DNA from: Streptomyces sp. WMMC940
GTDB taxonomy: Bacteria > Actinomycetota > Actinomycetes > Streptomycetales > Streptomycetaceae
NCBI RefSeq assembly: GCF_027460265.1
Contig: NZ_JAPZBC010000001.1
Location: 2,259,501 to 2,323,500 of the forward strand
Length of the DNA stretch: 64,000 bases
Direction of reading: 5' to 3'
Under the pieces are notes generated by a model. The model worked only from the letters and a program-made list of their open reading frames with translations. It had not been told where the DNA came from and searched no databases. Positions 22,688 to 32,630 of the stretch are shown piece by piece. Made by a program: the position numbers and the translations under genes. Positions within the stretch are counted from its first letter, which is position 1. The number at the start of each line of letters is the position of its first letter.

Positions 22688-22715
22688 GGCGGCGGCCCCC
22701 GCCCCGCCGTGGTCC

Positions 22716-23366
22716 TCAGCGGCGGGCCGATACGCCCGTCAACGCCGTCAGCACGGGGTCGAGAGCCTGGTGGATCTCGTCGCCGATGGAGCGGAAGAAG
22801 GTGATGGGCCCCCCGTACGGGTCGTAGACCTCGTCCGCCTCCGCGCTCGGCGCCAGCAGCCAGCCGCGCAGTGCCGCGGCCGCCCGCACGAGGGCCCGGG
22901 CCCGCTCGACGACACCGTCGTGGTCGGGGTCCGGCAGGGTCGCCGGGTCTATCGCCCGGACGAGCCGGGTGAACTCCTTCAGCGTGAACGTGCGCAGACC
23001 CGCGGAGTGGCCCATGGAGATGACCTGCGCGCGGTGGTCGCGAGTGGCGGTGAGCACCAGGTCCGCCCGGATGACGTGCTCGTCGAGCAGCTCGCGCCCC
23101 GTGAAGCCGCTGGGGTCCGCGCCGAAGTCGGTGAGGACCGTCGCAGCGTTCGCCTCCATCGGCGCACCCTCGTGGCCCCAGGTGCCCGCGCTCTCCACGA
23201 GCAGCCCTCCGGCGAGGGGGTCGCCCAGCCGGTGGCTCAGGGCATGCCGCGTCAGCCGCTCGGTGATCGGCGAGCGGCAGACGTTGCCGGTGCTGACGTG
23301 GAGGATCCGGAATGTGCCGCCGACGGCGGCCGTACCTTCTATGCCACGCCCCTCAGGGACGGTCAC
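22716..23366 (-). CDS. Low-molecular-weight tyrosine-phosphatase-fold protein lacking the catalytic cysteine
   Basis: A 216-residue protein with the fold of low-molecular-weight protein tyrosine phosphatases (arsenate-reductase-like). The P-loop is recognisable at residues 23-33 as HVSTGNVCRSP. The family motif is V-C-x-G-N-x-C-R-S; the first cysteine, the nucleophile, is Ser25 here, while the second cysteine, Arg31 and Ser32 are kept. The general-acid DPY motif is also kept near the C-terminus (VYDPYGGP). The protein may bind phosphotyrosine without hydrolysing it, or may act on another substrate. It starts at a GTG, 28 bases after the threonylcarbamoyl-AMP synthase gene. Confidence 0.85.
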   Translation of the reverse strand: MTVPEGRGIEGTAAVGGTFRILHVSTGNVCRSPITERLTRHALSHRLGDPLAGGLLVESAGTWGHEGAPMEANAATVLTDFGADPSGFTGRELLDEHVIRADLVLTATRDHRAQVISMGHSAGLRTFTLKEFTRLVRAIDPATLPDPDHDGVVERARALVRAAAALRGWLLAPSAEADEVYDPYGGPITFFRSIGDEIHQALDPVLTALTGVSARR

Positions 23367-23394
23367 TGTGCCGGCCCCCGGCTGTTCGCTCCGG

Positions 23395-24042
23395 TCACGG
23401 TGCCACCTCGAGGTCGGGTACGACCTTGCGGAGCTCGTCCGCCTCCAGGGCGCCCGCGCGCAGCAGGACCGGAACCTTGCCGGTGACGTCGACGATCGAG
23501 GACGGCACGTTGCCGGGGGTCGCGCCGCCGTCGAGGTAGACGGAGACCGAGTCGCCGAGCATGTCCTGCGCGGCGTCGCAGGTCTCGGGTGCCGGATGTC
23601 CCGTCAGGTTCGCGGACGACACGGCCATGGGGCCGACCTCGGTGAGCAGTTCGATGGCGACGGGGTGAAGCGGCATCCGGATGGCGACGGTGCCGCGGGT
23701 GTCCCCGAGGTCCCACTGGAGCGACGGCTGGTGCCGGGCGACGAGCGTCAGCGCACCGGGCCAGAACGCGTCGACGAGCTCCCACGCCTGCTCGGAGAAG
23801 TCGGTGACCAGGCCGTGGAGCGTGTTCGGGGAGCCGATGAGGACAGGGGTGGGCATGTTGCGGCCGCGTCCCTTGGCCGCCAGCAGGTCGACGACGGCCT
23901 CGGAGCTGAAGGCGTCCGCGCCGATGCCGTAGACGGTGTCGGTGGGCAGCACGACGAGCTCGCCGCGGCGGACGGCCGAAGCGGCTTCGCGCAGGCCGGT
24001 GGTGCGGTCCGTCGCGTCGTTGCAGTCGTATCGCCGAGCCAT
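23395..24042 (-). CDS. L-threonylcarbamoyladenylate synthase (YrdC/Sua5 family)
   Basis: A 215-residue enzyme making threonylcarbamoyl-AMP from threonine, bicarbonate and ATP, the first step of the universal tRNA modification t6A37. The motif LVVLPTDTVYGIGADA is the family hallmark. KGRGRNMPTPVLI, FWPGALTLVA, GTVAIRMPLHP and SSANLTGHPAP follow in order. It has only the YrdC domain, without the extra Sua5 domain. It lies downstream of prmC on the same strand, as in many actinobacteria. Confidence 0.95.
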   Translation of the reverse strand: MARRYDCNDATDRTTGLREAASAVRRGELVVLPTDTVYGIGADAFSSEAVVDLLAAKGRGRNMPTPVLIGSPNTLHGLVTDFSEQAWELVDAFWPGALTLVARHQPSLQWDLGDTRGTVAIRMPLHPVAIELLTEVGPMAVSSANLTGHPAPETCDAAQDMLGDSVSVYLDGGATPGNVPSSIVDVTGKVPVLLRAGALEADELRKVVPDLEVAP

Positions 24043-24178
24043 CAGCGGGCCTCCTCGTTTTCGGTCACACGGTTCTTCTCCCGGCCGCCGGCCGGGAGGA
24101 CCCCCGAGCCGCTCTGGCGGGCGTCGACGGCCGGTCGTACGCGGTCCCTGGCCTGCCGTGACCTTCGTGCGGTCTCCC

Positions 24179-25060
24179 TCACGGCAGGGCCTTGCGGGCC
24201 GTGGCGAAGCGCGGTCGGTTGTTCAGGTCGGGGTGGTCGGCCGCGTCCGCCCAGCCCGCCTCCTCGTTGAAGATCCAGGGCACCTGGCCGCCCTGGGTGT
24301 CGGCGTGCTCGACGACGACCAGACCGCCCGGGCGCAGCAGCCGGTGCGCGGTGCGCTCGATGCCGCGGATGGTGTCGAGGCCGTCCTCACCGGAGAAGAG
24401 GGCCATCTGGGGGTCGTGGTCACGCGCCTCGGGCGCCACGTACTCCCACTCGGTGAGCGGGATGTACGGCGGGTTGGAGATGACGAGGTCGACCTGGCCG
24501 TCGAGCTCGGGGAGGGCGGCGAGGGCGTCACCGTGGTGGACGGTGACGCGGGAGCCCTCGGCGTTCTTCCGCGTCCAGCCGATCGCGTCGTCGGACAGTT
24601 CCACGGCGTGCACGCGCGAGCGCGGCACCTCCTGGGCGATGGCGAGCGCGATGGCGCCCGAGCCGGAGCACAGGTCGACGACGAGCGGCTCCACGACGTC
24701 CATGGCGCGCACCGCGTCTATGGCCCAGCCGACGACCGACTCGGTCTCGGGCCGCGGCACGAAGACGCCGGGGCCCACCTGGAGCTCCAGATAGCGGAAG
24801 AAGGCGCGTCCGGTGATGTGCTGCAACGGCTCGCGGGCCTCGCGGCGGGCGACGGCCTCCCAGTAGCGGGCGTCGAAGTCCGCGTCCTTGACCAGGTGCA
24901 GTTCGCCGCGCTTGACGCCGTGGACGAACGCGGCGAGCTCCTCCGCGTCGAAGCGCGGTGAGGGCACGCCGGCGTCGGCCAGCCGCTGGGTGGCCTGGGC
25001 CACCTCGGCAAGCAGCAAGGAGCGGGGGTACCGGGGTCGTCCCCCGGGGAGCGACTGCAC
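24179..25060 (-). CDS. prmC: Peptide chain release factor N5-glutamine methyltransferase
   Basis: A 293-residue SAM-dependent enzyme that methylates the Gln of the GGQ motif in release factors. An N-terminal helical domain (LAEVAQATQRLADAGVPSPRFDAEELAA) is followed by a Rossmann methyltransferase domain with VVDLCSGSGAIALAIA as SAM motif I and the catalytic NPPYIPLTEW. It sits 43 bp downstream of prfA, which encodes its substrate, so the pairing fits. Confidence 0.96.
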   Translation of the reverse strand: MQSLPGGRPRYPRSLLLAEVAQATQRLADAGVPSPRFDAEELAAFVHGVKRGELHLVKDADFDARYWEAVARREAREPLQHITGRAFFRYLELQVGPGVFVPRPETESVVGWAIDAVRAMDVVEPLVVDLCSGSGAIALAIAQEVPRSRVHAVELSDDAIGWTRKNAEGSRVTVHHGDALAALPELDGQVDLVISNPPYIPLTEWEYVAPEARDHDPQMALFSGEDGLDTIRGIERTAHRLLRPGGLVVVEHADTQGGQVPWIFNEEAGWADAADHPDLNNRPRFATARKALP

Positions 25061-25103
25061 GCTGGTCCTCCGGGCTGGGCGGGGCTGTTCGGGGTTACGC
25101 GGC

Positions 25104-26177
25104 TTACGCCGCGGCGAGCTTCGCGGCGGAGTCGGCGTCGAGGCAGGCCTGGATCACGGCGTCCAGTTCTCCGTCGAGCACCTGGTCCAAGTTGTACGCC
25201 TTGAAGCCCACGCGGTGGTCCGAGATGCGGTTTTCCGGGAAGTTGTACGTACGGATCTTCTCGGAGCGGTCGACCGTGCGGACCTGGCTGCGGCGGGCGT
25301 CCGCCGCCTCCTGCTCGGCCGCCTCCTGGGCCGCCGCGAGAAGCCTGGAGCGCAGGATACGCATCGCCTGCTCCTTGTTCTGGAGCTGGCTCTTCTCGTT
25401 CTGGCAGGAGGCGACGACTCCGGTCGGGATGTGCGTGATGCGCACGGCGGAGTCCGTGGTGTTGACGGACTGGCCGCCGGGGCCGGAGGAGCGGTAGACG
25501 TCGATGCGCAGATCGTTGGGGTTGATCTCCACGTCGATCTCCTCGGCCTCGGGGGTCACGAGGACGCCGGCGGCGGAGGTGTGGATCCGGCCCTGGGACT
25601 CGGTCGCGGGGACCCGCTGCACCCGGTGCACCCCGCCCTCGTACTTCAGGCGCGCCCAGACGCCCTGGCCGGGCTCCGGCGTCGCGTTGCCCTTGAGCTT
25701 CACGGCGACCTGGACGTCCTTGTAGCCGCCGAGCTCGGACTCGGTGGCGTCGATGATCTCGGTCTTCCAGCCGACGCGCTCGGCGTAGCGGAGGTACATC
25801 CGCAGCAGGTCGCCGGCGAACAGCGCGGACTCGTCGCCGCCCGCGCCCGCCTTGATCTCCAGGATGACGTCCTTGTCGTCGCTGGGGTCGCGGGGCACCA
25901 GCAGCAGCCGCAGCTTCTCGGTGAGCTCCTCGCGCTGCTTCTCCAGCTCCTTCACCTCGGCGGCGAAGTCCGGGTCGTCCGCGGCGAGTTCGCGGGCCGT
26001 CTCGATGTCGTCCCCGGTCTGCTTCCAGGAGCGGTAGGTGCCGACGATCGGGGTCAGTTCGGCGTACCGCTTGTTGAGCTTGCGCGCGTTCGCCTGGTCG
26101 GCGTGGACCGAAGGGTCGGCGAGCTGCTTCTCGAGGCCGGCGTGCTCGCCGACCAGTTCCTCGACCGCTTCGAACAT
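25104..26177 (-). CDS. prfA: Peptide chain release factor 1
   Basis: A 357-residue class I release factor recognising UAA and UAG stop codons. The peptidyl-hydrolysis motif GGQ is in [18 protein letters not shown]. The N-terminal helical domain ([22 protein letters not shown]) and [21 protein letters not shown] are standard, and the stop-codon-reading region is intact. It lies between rpmE and prmC, probably co-transcribed. Confidence 0.97.
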   Translation of the reverse strand: MFEAVEELVGEHAGLEKQLADPSVHADQANARKLNKRYAELTPIVGTYRSWKQTGDDIETARELAADDPDFAAEVKELEKQREELTEKLRLLLVPRDPSDDKDVILEIKAGAGGDESALFAGDLLRMYLRYAERVGWKTEIIDATESELGGYKDVQVAVKLKGNATPEPGQGVWARLKYEGGVHRVQRVPATESQGRIHTSAAGVLVTPEAEEIDVEINPNDLRIDVYRSSGPGGQSVNTTDSAVRITHIPTGVVASCQNEKSQLQNKEQAMRILRSRLLAAAQEAAEQEAADARRSQVRTVDRSEKIRTYNFPENRISDHRVGFKAYNLDQVLDGELDAVIQACLDADSAAKLAAA

Positions 26178-26282
26178 CGAAGGCTCCTGGTTCTCGTACG
26201 GCTGGGTGGCTGCGGGAGAGACGGCAAAGCGCCGGTCCCGGCCGCCCGCGCAGGGGCAGCCGAAGACCGGCGCAGTGGCTCG

Positions 26283-26507
26283 CTACTTCTTGGCGGAGCC
26301 GGCAGCCTTGCCGAAGCGGGCCTCGAAGCGGGCCACACGGCCACCGGTGTCGAGGATCTTCTGCTTGCCCGTGTAGAACGGGTGGCACTCGGAGCAGACC
26401 TCGGCGCGGATGTTGCCGCCCTGGATCGTGCTACGGGTCGTGAACGACGCGCCACAGGTGCAGCTCACCTGGGTCTCGACGTACTCGGGGTGGATGTCGC
26501 GCTTCAA
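26283..26507 (-). CDS. rpmE: 50S ribosomal protein L31, zinc-binding type
   Basis: A 74-residue ribosomal protein. The start is a TTG at 26507 ([12 protein letters not shown]) with AGGAG six bases upstream; a longer frame adds 12 residues without family support. Cysteines in VSCTCGASF and [15 protein letters not shown] form the zinc site of the C+ type, the form normally replaced by a zinc-free paralogue under zinc limitation. It is 105 bp upstream of prfA. Confidence 0.96.
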   Translation of the reverse strand: MKRDIHPEYVETQVSCTCGASFTTRSTIQGGNIRAEVCSECHPFYTGKQKILDTGGRVARFEARFGKAAGSAKK

Positions 26508-26677
26508 GGTTTCTCCTAGATTCGGGAGGGCGCCGGGTCGCACGCGCGGGATGCGCGGACGTGAACCGGGGCCGACGTACCAGTCTGCCAGGACCGGCCG
26601 TATCTCCCAAAACCGGGGGTCGCCGCCGGGTATTCCCGGCCTGCTCGGGGCCTGCTCGGGCCGTGGTACCGGTCTGC

Positions 26678-26710
26678 CGCGGACCCCGGTCGCGGACCCC
26701 GGTCGCGGAC
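26678..26710. repeat. Tandem 13-bp repeat
   Basis: CGCGGACCCCGGT occurs twice head to tail (26678-26690, 26691-26703), followed by half a third copy. An 11-bp duplication, CCTGCTCGGGG, lies just before it at 26640-26660. Both sit in the gap between rpmE and the LCP gene. They look like slippage products. Confidence 0.8.
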
Positions 26711-26754
26711 GGCCGGGCCGGGCTGCGGCTCGCGCCCCGGGCGGGTCCGGTCCG

Positions 26755-27843
26755 CTACTTCACGATGCCCTCGGCCTGCCCGTCCGCGGTGCCCTCGGTG
26801 GCTGAGGCGGGGATCGGCAGATCGTTGCGCAGCGCGGTCCAGACCTGCTCACCCTGTTTCTCCAGGGGCGCGACGCGGTTGGGGTCCCACTTGTCGTAGT
26901 CCACCGGCATGGTGATCATCTGGATGTCGCCGGGGCCGAGGCCCTTGAGGCGGTCGGCGAAGCCGATGAGCTCCTGGACGGAGTCGAGCTCGGAGTCGGG
27001 AGTGATCGCCTTGGTGGCGGTGTCGGCGAGGTCGTACAGCTTCTTCGGGTTGCTGAACACGCCGATGTCCTTGACCTGCTGGATCAGCGCCTTGATGAAG
27101 GCCTGCTGCAGCTGGATCCGGCCGAGGTCGCTGCCGGTGCCGACGGCCTTGCGGGTGCGCACCAGCCCGAGGGCCTGCTCCCCGCTGAGGGTGTGCGTGC
27201 CGGGTTCGAGGTCGAGGTGGCTCTTGGAGTCCCTGATCGCCTCGGTGGTGGTGACGTCCACGCCGCCGAGTTCGTCCACGAGCTTCTTGAAGCCGGTGAA
27301 GTCCACCTCCACATAGTGGTCCATGCGGATGCCGGAGATCTTCTCGACGGTCTTCACCGCACAGGCCGGGCCGCCGACCTCGTACGCCGTGTTGAACATG
27401 GCGCGGCGCTCGCCGGGAACGCCGTCGCCCCGGCTGTCGGTGCAGGGGGGCCGGTCGATCAGGGTGTCGCGGGGCACGGACACGACGGCGGCCTTCTTGT
27501 GGCCCTCGTATATGTGCACGATCATCGCCGTGTCGGAGCGGGCGCCGCCCTCGTCCCTGCCGTACTCGCCGTTCGCTCCGGCGCGGGAGTCGGAACCGAG
27601 GACGAGGATGTCCATGGAGCCGTTGTCGACGTCGTCCGGGCGGTCGGTGCCCAGCCGGCCGCTGATGTCGACGCCCTGGATGTTGCCGTCGAGCTTGAGG
27701 TATACCCAGCCGAGCCCCGACCCCCCGACGAGCACGAGCCCGGCCGCGGACCACGCGGCGAGCGTCGCGGCCCGGCGTCGCGCGGTGGGCTGCTTACGGC
27801 GACTGCCCGTACCGCGTATTCGGCCCTTGCTCTGGTCCGCCAT
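26755..27843 (-). CDS. LytR-CpsA-Psr (LCP) family cell-wall glycopolymer transferase
   Basis: A 362-residue membrane-anchored enzyme thought to attach teichoic acid-like or arabinogalactan-like polymers to peptidoglycan. A cytoplasmic basic N-terminus (1-28) is followed by one membrane helix ([21 protein letters not shown]). The extracytoplasmic LCP domain contains [34 protein letters not shown], and [27 protein letters not shown] carries the conserved arginines that hold the polyprenyl pyrophosphate. It is monocistronic; a strong hairpin upstream separates it from the protease gene. Confidence 0.95.
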   Translation of the reverse strand: MADQSKGRIRGTGSRRKQPTARRRAATLAAWSAAGLVLVGGSGLGWVYLKLDGNIQGVDISGRLGTDRPDDVDNGSMDILVLGSDSRAGANGEYGRDEGGARSDTAMIVHIYEGHKKAAVVSVPRDTLIDRPPCTDSRGDGVPGERRAMFNTAYEVGGPACAVKTVEKISGIRMDHYVEVDFTGFKKLVDELGGVDVTTTEAIRDSKSHLDLEPGTHTLSGEQALGLVRTRKAVGTGSDLGRIQLQQAFIKALIQQVKDIGVFSNPKKLYDLADTATKAITPDSELDSVQELIGFADRLKGLGPGDIQMITMPVDYDKWDPNRVAPLEKQGEQVWTALRNDLPIPASATEGTADGQAEGIVK

Positions 27844-27999
27844 GGCTCCCCCAGTCCTCGTAGGTCCCGTTACCCCCGGCCACGGTCTTCAGCCACGGTT
27901 TCATCCACCCTGTCAAGCTTTGTTACTCCACCTGTGAGACCGGCGAGGGGCAAGAAGGGTTGCACGGGGCCCTGAGAGGTCCATGAGAAGCGCATGGAG

Positions 28000-28043
28000 A
28001 AGGGCCTGTGCGCACCGAAGGGAATCGGTGTGCACAGGCCCTT
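28000..28043 (-). terminator. 19-bp-stem hairpin ending the trypsin/FG-GAP gene
   Basis: AAGGGCCTGTGCGCACCGA pairs with its complement at 28025-28043, 19 bp with one G-T wobble and a six-base loop. It lies downstream of the leftward protease gene and upstream of the LCP gene, in a 338-bp gap (27844-28181) where I see nothing else. Confidence 0.75.
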
Positions 28044-28181
28044 GGTGACCTGCGAGGACGCTCCGGCCGGCCGGGGCCGAGGGCCCCTTTCACCGTGGAC
28101 CGCCGCCGGGGCGTGTGGTGTACGTCCCACCGCGCCCGGCGGCTTCCGCCGGATCTGTTCGGGTTCGCACCCCTGGCGGGA

Positions 28182-29984
28182 TCAGCCGAACAGGTTGTAC
28201 GCCTGCCAGCCGCTGCCCATCGCCACGCGGGCGTTGAAGCCGCCGTTGCCCTTGCCCGGGTAGAGCCAGAGCTTGCCCGCGGTGTCGCGGGTCAGGACGT
28301 CCGCGTGGCCGTCGCTGTTGACGTCGCCGGTGGTGACGATGGCGTTCATGGCGCCGAAGGCGCCGACCAGCACGGGGGCCGCCCAGGGCTTGGTGGCGAC
28401 ACCGGTGCCCTTGTAGAGGTAGGTCTTGCCGTCGCTCTTGCGTGCGAAGACGTCGGCCTTGCCGTCGGCGGTGAAGTCGCCGTGGCCGCGGACCATCGTG
28501 AACGTGCCCCAGCCCGAGCCGACGGCGATCGGCGCGGCGAATCCGCCGTTGCCCCTGCCGGGGTAGACGCGCATGGTGCCGGCGGAGTCGACCGCGAGCA
28601 TGTCGGGCAGCTCGTCGCCGGTGACGTCGCCGGGGGCGACGATCTGCTTGTGCTTGCTCCAGCCCTTGGCCACGAGCTTGGACGCCCAGTCGCCCTCGGT
28701 GCCGCCGGGGCCGGGCACGTAGTGGTCCCAGTACACGTCGCCGTTGCCGACGCGGTACAGCAGGTCCTGGTTGTCGTCCCGGTCCAGGTCGGTCTGGACC
28801 AGCAGGCTGACGCCCTTGAAGTTGCCCAGGTTGTGGGTGCGGGCGAGGCTCGTCACCTTGGAGTGCCAGCTGAACAGGGAGTTGTCCGAGGCACGGCGGG
28901 CGAGCAGGTCCGCGGTGTGGCCGTCGCCGCTCCAGTTGGTGTCGTCGACGCGCGACTGGATCGGCGCGGAGTACGTGGTGGCCTTGGCGTACACGCCGTA
29001 CTTGCCGGCGGCCGAGCAGTTCTCGTCGCCCCAGGAGACGATGCCGGCGAGCTTGCCGCCGACGACCAGCGGGCCGCCGGAGTCGCCGTTGCAGGTGGTC
29101 TCGCTGGTGGCGTCCTCGCCGGTGGGCGCGGCGCCGGCGCAGACCATGTGGCCCTTGATGAAGCCGTCGGGGTACGCGGCGGCGCACGAGGCGTCGGAGA
29201 CGATGTCGGCGTCGGCGACCTTCAGCGTCTGCGAGGAGCTGTTGGGGTTGGTGGAGCTGGTGCGGCCCCAGCCGTACACCTTGCCGTCGCGGCCGGCCTG
29301 GTACAGCGCGGAGTCGGTCGGCTGCGCGAGCGGCAGCGTCCCGACCGTGGACGGCACCGGCGAGGTCAGCGTCAGCACCGCCACGTCGTTGTCGATCGTG
29401 TACGGGCTGTACTGCGGGTGGTGCCACTGGCGGTAGGCGCCGAGGAGGGTGCCGCCGTGGAGGTCCAGGGAGCCGTCGGTCTTCTGGGTCGGCATCTGGT
29501 CGGTGCCGACGACGACCGCGCCGTCCCGGTACCACTTGATGCCCTTGACGCAGTGCGCCGCGGTGGCGACCTTGGTCGGGGCGATCACCACGCCGCCGCA
29601 GAAGTAGCTGCCCTCGGCGTCGGAGAAGTGGAGCTGTGCCATCCAGGGCGCGGTGGAGATGGTGGTCGTGGAACCACCGATGATGCGGGCGCTCGGCGCG
29701 CTGCGGGTCTCCTCGGCGGCGGCGGAGTCGGGCTGCTTGATGAGGGACCGCTCGTTCTTCGCATCGGCCTTCATGGCCGCGATCACGCGTCCCCGCAGCT
29801 CGCCCTGCGACGGCTGGGCGGGCTTCTGCGACTCGGCGGTGATCTGCGGTGTCTCACCGGCCTCGGCCGACCCGGAGCCGGTGATCGCGATGCCGGCGCC
29901 GGTCAGCGCGACGATGACGGCGACAGCAGGCACCGCGAGTCTCATGCGGCGCTTGTGCCGGCCACCGCGGGTGCGTATCTGCAC
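28182..29984 (-). CDS. Secreted trypsin-like serine protease with FG-GAP/VCBS repeats
   Basis: A 600-residue exported protein. The GTG at 29984 has AAGGGG seven bases upstream, although the frame extends 58 codons further. A signal peptide lies at 1-42 (basic start, core LAVPAVAVIVALTGAGIAI). A propeptide leads to the mature trypsin N-terminus IIGG at 101. The catalytic triad is His144 (TAAHC), Asp200 (DNDVAVL) and Ser302 (CNGDSGGP), so the protease should be active. The C-terminal half is a set of calcium-binding-like FG-GAP repeats (DLDRDDNQDLLYR, DVTGDELPDML, DFTADGKADVF, DVNSDGHADVL), probably a beta-propeller. It is a common Streptomyces exoenzyme architecture. Confidence 0.92.
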   Translation of the reverse strand: MQIRTRGGRHKRRMRLAVPAVAVIVALTGAGIAITGSGSAEAGETPQITAESQKPAQPSQGELRGRVIAAMKADAKNERSLIKQPDSAAAEETRSAPSARIIGGSTTTISTAPWMAQLHFSDAEGSYFCGGVVIAPTKVATAAHCVKGIKWYRDGAVVVGTDQMPTQKTDGSLDLHGGTLLGAYRQWHHPQYSPYTIDNDVAVLTLTSPVPSTVGTLPLAQPTDSALYQAGRDGKVYGWGRTSSTNPNSSSQTLKVADADIVSDASCAAAYPDGFIKGHMVCAGAAPTGEDATSETTCNGDSGGPLVVGGKLAGIVSWGDENCSAAGKYGVYAKATTYSAPIQSRVDDTNWSGDGHTADLLARRASDNSLFSWHSKVTSLARTHNLGNFKGVSLLVQTDLDRDDNQDLLYRVGNGDVYWDHYVPGPGGTEGDWASKLVAKGWSKHKQIVAPGDVTGDELPDMLAVDSAGTMRVYPGRGNGGFAAPIAVGSGWGTFTMVRGHGDFTADGKADVFARKSDGKTYLYKGTGVATKPWAAPVLVGAFGAMNAIVTTGDVNSDGHADVLTRDTAGKLWLYPGKGNGGFNARVAMGSGWQAYNLFG

Positions 29985-30200
29985 TCGGTTACCCCTTGGG
30001 TAGACCCGGCAGAGCGCGACCGCCCCACCGGAGAAATCTCTGGTTCGGTGGGGCACGACTGGTTTGTGGGCAGCACGCCTCAAGAGGCCCCCCGGCCCCG
30101 GCTGGTGCCGCGCAGTGGATTCCCCCCCACCCGGAATCGCCGATGATACGCGTGTCAACTGACGGTTGACCAGTGGACGGTGGGGCTCCGGCGAAACGAG

Positions 30201-30233
30201 ACCGCCCCGTCACCTTCGGGGTGACGGGGCGGT
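30201..30233 (-). terminator. Terminator downstream of rho
   Basis: A perfect 14-bp stem, ACCGCCCCGTCACC and complement, with a TTCGG loop, about 20 bases after the rho stop. The minus-strand side continues into TCTCGTTTCG, giving a weak T run. Confidence 0.85.
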
Positions 30234-30254
30234 CCGGTTGCCTATGCGGCGACG

Positions 30255-32240
30255 TCAGTCGCCGTTGCCCGGCGCGGGCGTCGTCTTCTGGATCTGCAGC
30301 AGGAACTCGGCGTTCGACTTCGTCTGCTTCATCTTGTCGAGCAGCAGCTCGATCGCCTGCTGCTGGTCGAGTGCGTGCAGCACCCGGCGCAGCTTCCAGA
30401 CGATGGCGAGCTCCTCGCCGCTGAGCAGGATCTCCTCCTTGCGGGTGCCGGACGCGTCGACGTCCACCGCGGGGAAGATGCGCTTGTCGGCGAGCTTCCG
30501 GTCGAGCTTGAGCTCCATGTTGCCGGTGCCCTTGAACTCCTCGAAGATCACCTCGTCCATGCGCGAGCCGGTGTCGACCAGCGCGGTGGCCAGGATGGTC
30601 AGCGAGCCGCCGTCCTCGATGTTGCGCGCGGCGCCGAAGAAGCGCTTCGGCGGGTAGAGCGCGGTCGAGTCGACACCACCGGACAGGATGCGGCCGGAGG
30701 CCGGGGCCGCCAGGTTGTACGCACGGCCGAGCCGGGTGATGGAGTCCAGCAGGACGACCACGTCGTGGCCCAGCTCGACGAGACGCTTGGCGCGCTCGAT
30801 GGCCAGTTCGGCGACCGTGGTGTGGTCCTCCGCCGGGCGGTCGAAGGTCGAGGAGATGACCTCGCCCTTGACCGACCGCTGCATGTCGGTGACCTCCTCC
30901 GGACGTTCGTCGACGAGGACGACCATCAGGTGGCACTCGGGGTTGTTGTGGGTGATCGCGTTGGCGATCGCCTGCATGATCATGGTCTTGCCGGTCTTCG
31001 GCGGGGCCACGATCAGACCGCGCTGACCCTTGCCGATCGGCGACACGAGGTCGATGATCCGCGTGGTCAGCACGCCCGGGTCGGTCTCCAGACGGAGCCG
31101 GTCCTGCGGGTAGAGCGGGGTCAGCTTGTTGAACTCCGGGCGGCCGCGGCCGGATTCGGGCGCCATGCCGTTGACGGAGTCCAGACGGACCAGCGCGTTG
31201 AACTTCTCGCGGCGCTCGCCCTCCTTGGGCTGCCGGACCGCGCCGGTGACGTGGTCGCCCTTGCGCAGGCCGTTCTTGCGGACCTGGGCGAGGGACACGT
31301 ACACGTCGTTCGGGCCGGGCAGGTAGCCGGAGGTCCGGATGAACGCGTAGTTGTCCAGGATGTCGAGGATGCCCGCGACGGGGATCAGCACATCGTCCTC
31401 GGCGAGCTGCGGCTCGCCGCCGAACTCCTCGCGGCCGCGACGGCCACGGCGGTCGCGGTACCGGCCGCGGCGCCCGCGCCTGCCGCCCTGCTCGTCGTCG
31501 AAGTCGTCCTGCGGGCCGCCGCCCTGCCGCTGCTGCTGGCCGCCCTGCTGCTGGCGCTGGCCGCCGCCCTGCTGGTCGTCGCCCTTGCCGCCGCGGCGGT
31601 CGCGCTGACGGTCACGGCGGTCGCCGCGCTCACCGCGGTCGCGCCGGCCGTCGCCGCGACGGCCCTCGGCGGTCTCGGTGGCCGCCTCGGCCTTGGCCTC
31701 CGGCTGCCCCTCGGTCCTGGTCTCGGAACGGACCTCGGTCTTGAGGTCGCCCTTCGCCTCGCCCTTGACCGCGTCGCCCTCCGGGCTGCCCGCGGGAGCG
31801 GTGGCCCGGCGGCGGCGGCGCTCGCCCGCCGGGGCGTCGTCGCTGGCCGGCTGACCGGGGATGTCGATCTGCTGCTGGGCGGCGGGGGACTCGGCCTTCG
31901 GCTCGGCGGCGCCCTCACCCGTACGGGCCTTGGAGGCGGCTCGGCGCTTCGGCTTCGTCTCGGCCGCGCCGCCGCTCGCCTCGGAGCCCTTGGCGGGGGC
32001 TCCTCCGGCGGCCTGCGCCTCCTTGATGACCTCGATCAGCTGGCTCTTGCGCATCCGCGCGGTGCCCCTGATCCCGAGGCCCGAAGCGACCTGCTGGAGC
32101 TCGGCCAGGACCATGCCCTCGAGGCCGGTGCCGGAACGGCGGCGCCGGGAGGTGGTGCCAGTGGCAGCACCTGCGGCGGGCGCGGCGGTGTCGACACTGT
32201 TGTCGGCAGTCACGCCCATCAGATCGGTGGTGTCGCTCAC
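30255..32240 (-). CDS. rho: Transcription termination factor Rho
   Basis: A 661-residue hexameric RNA helicase/translocase. The N-terminal Rho_N helical domain is at about 40-76 ([20 protein letters not shown]). A very long Arg/Gly/Gln-rich insertion (about 80-285) is typical of actinobacterial Rho and gives extra RNA binding. The OB-fold primary RNA site follows ([27 protein letters not shown]). The ATPase core has Walker [12 protein letters not shown] and Walker [17 protein letters not shown], and the Q-loop region [17 protein letters not shown]. The gene has its own 390-bp leader and a strong terminator. Confidence 0.97.
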   Translation of the reverse strand: MSDTTDLMGVTADNSVDTAAPAAGAATGTTSRRRRSGTGLEGMVLAELQQVASGLGIRGTARMRKSQLIEVIKEAQAAGGAPAKGSEASGGAAETKPKRRAASKARTGEGAAEPKAESPAAQQQIDIPGQPASDDAPAGERRRRRATAPAGSPEGDAVKGEAKGDLKTEVRSETRTEGQPEAKAEAATETAEGRRGDGRRDRGERGDRRDRQRDRRGGKGDDQQGGGQRQQQGGQQQRQGGGPQDDFDDEQGGRRGRRGRYRDRRGRRGREEFGGEPQLAEDDVLIPVAGILDILDNYAFIRTSGYLPGPNDVYVSLAQVRKNGLRKGDHVTGAVRQPKEGERREKFNALVRLDSVNGMAPESGRGRPEFNKLTPLYPQDRLRLETDPGVLTTRIIDLVSPIGKGQRGLIVAPPKTGKTMIMQAIANAITHNNPECHLMVVLVDERPEEVTDMQRSVKGEVISSTFDRPAEDHTTVAELAIERAKRLVELGHDVVVLLDSITRLGRAYNLAAPASGRILSGGVDSTALYPPKRFFGAARNIEDGGSLTILATALVDTGSRMDEVIFEEFKGTGNMELKLDRKLADKRIFPAVDVDASGTRKEEILLSGEELAIVWKLRRVLHALDQQQAIELLLDKMKQTKSNAEFLLQIQKTTPAPGNGD

Positions 32241-32630
32241 GAAGGGTCCTTCCCTGGAGCGGACGTCGGCCTTCTGGCTCGGCGACCGGTTGTGCTGTCC
32301 GGCGCGGTCTTCGATCTTTCTGATCGCGGACCGGAGCCGGGGCGGTGGTCCGCCGGGGTACGGCGGAGGAATGTACGTGCAAGGTCCGGCCCGAGTTCCC
32401 CCTGCTCGGCCCTCTCTTCGGGAGAAGCGAGGGGTGTCGTGCCGGTTCCGGAGCGTGCTCGAAACTGCTCAGGCAGGCTGCTCAGGCAGTTGGGGAGGCT
32501 CCCGGAAGAATGGTGGTCCCGGAAAGGGACACGAAGCACCGCGCCACAAGATTGTGGGCTGCGTACTTGAGGTTAACACTACCGGCTCCAACAAACATTC
32601 CCCCTCTCTGTCACCGGCAATCCCGTGTCG
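32241..32630 (-). promoter_or_regulatory. Leader region of rho (non-coding, about 0.4 kb)
   Basis: The gap between thrB and rho. It contains the direct repeat GCTCAGGCAG (around 32466-32490) and an AT-richer block around 32570-32600 that should hold the rho promoter (minus-strand TAGTGT is a possible -10 element). A long leader is in keeping with Rho autoregulation, but no element is firmly identified. Confidence 0.35.

Larger units (their letters stand above)
22233..22715. other. Repeat-rich non-coding interval, about 0.5 kb
   Basis: This gap upstream of the SHMT gene contains a 56/57-bp tandem duplication and a 21-bp periodic repeat (annotated separately). I see no protein-like frame. The first 100 bases next to 22,233 should hold the SHMT promoter. 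Confidence 0.5.

Noticed and set aside
22233..22715. Riboswitch upstream of the SHMT gene
   Set aside because: I looked for glycine or other riboswitch-like conserved cores and saw none; the sequence is dominated by simple duplications.
30375..32570. Open frame of 731 codons opposite rho
   Set aside because: Antisense shadow of rho with Ala/Leu/Arg strings and no recognisable domain.
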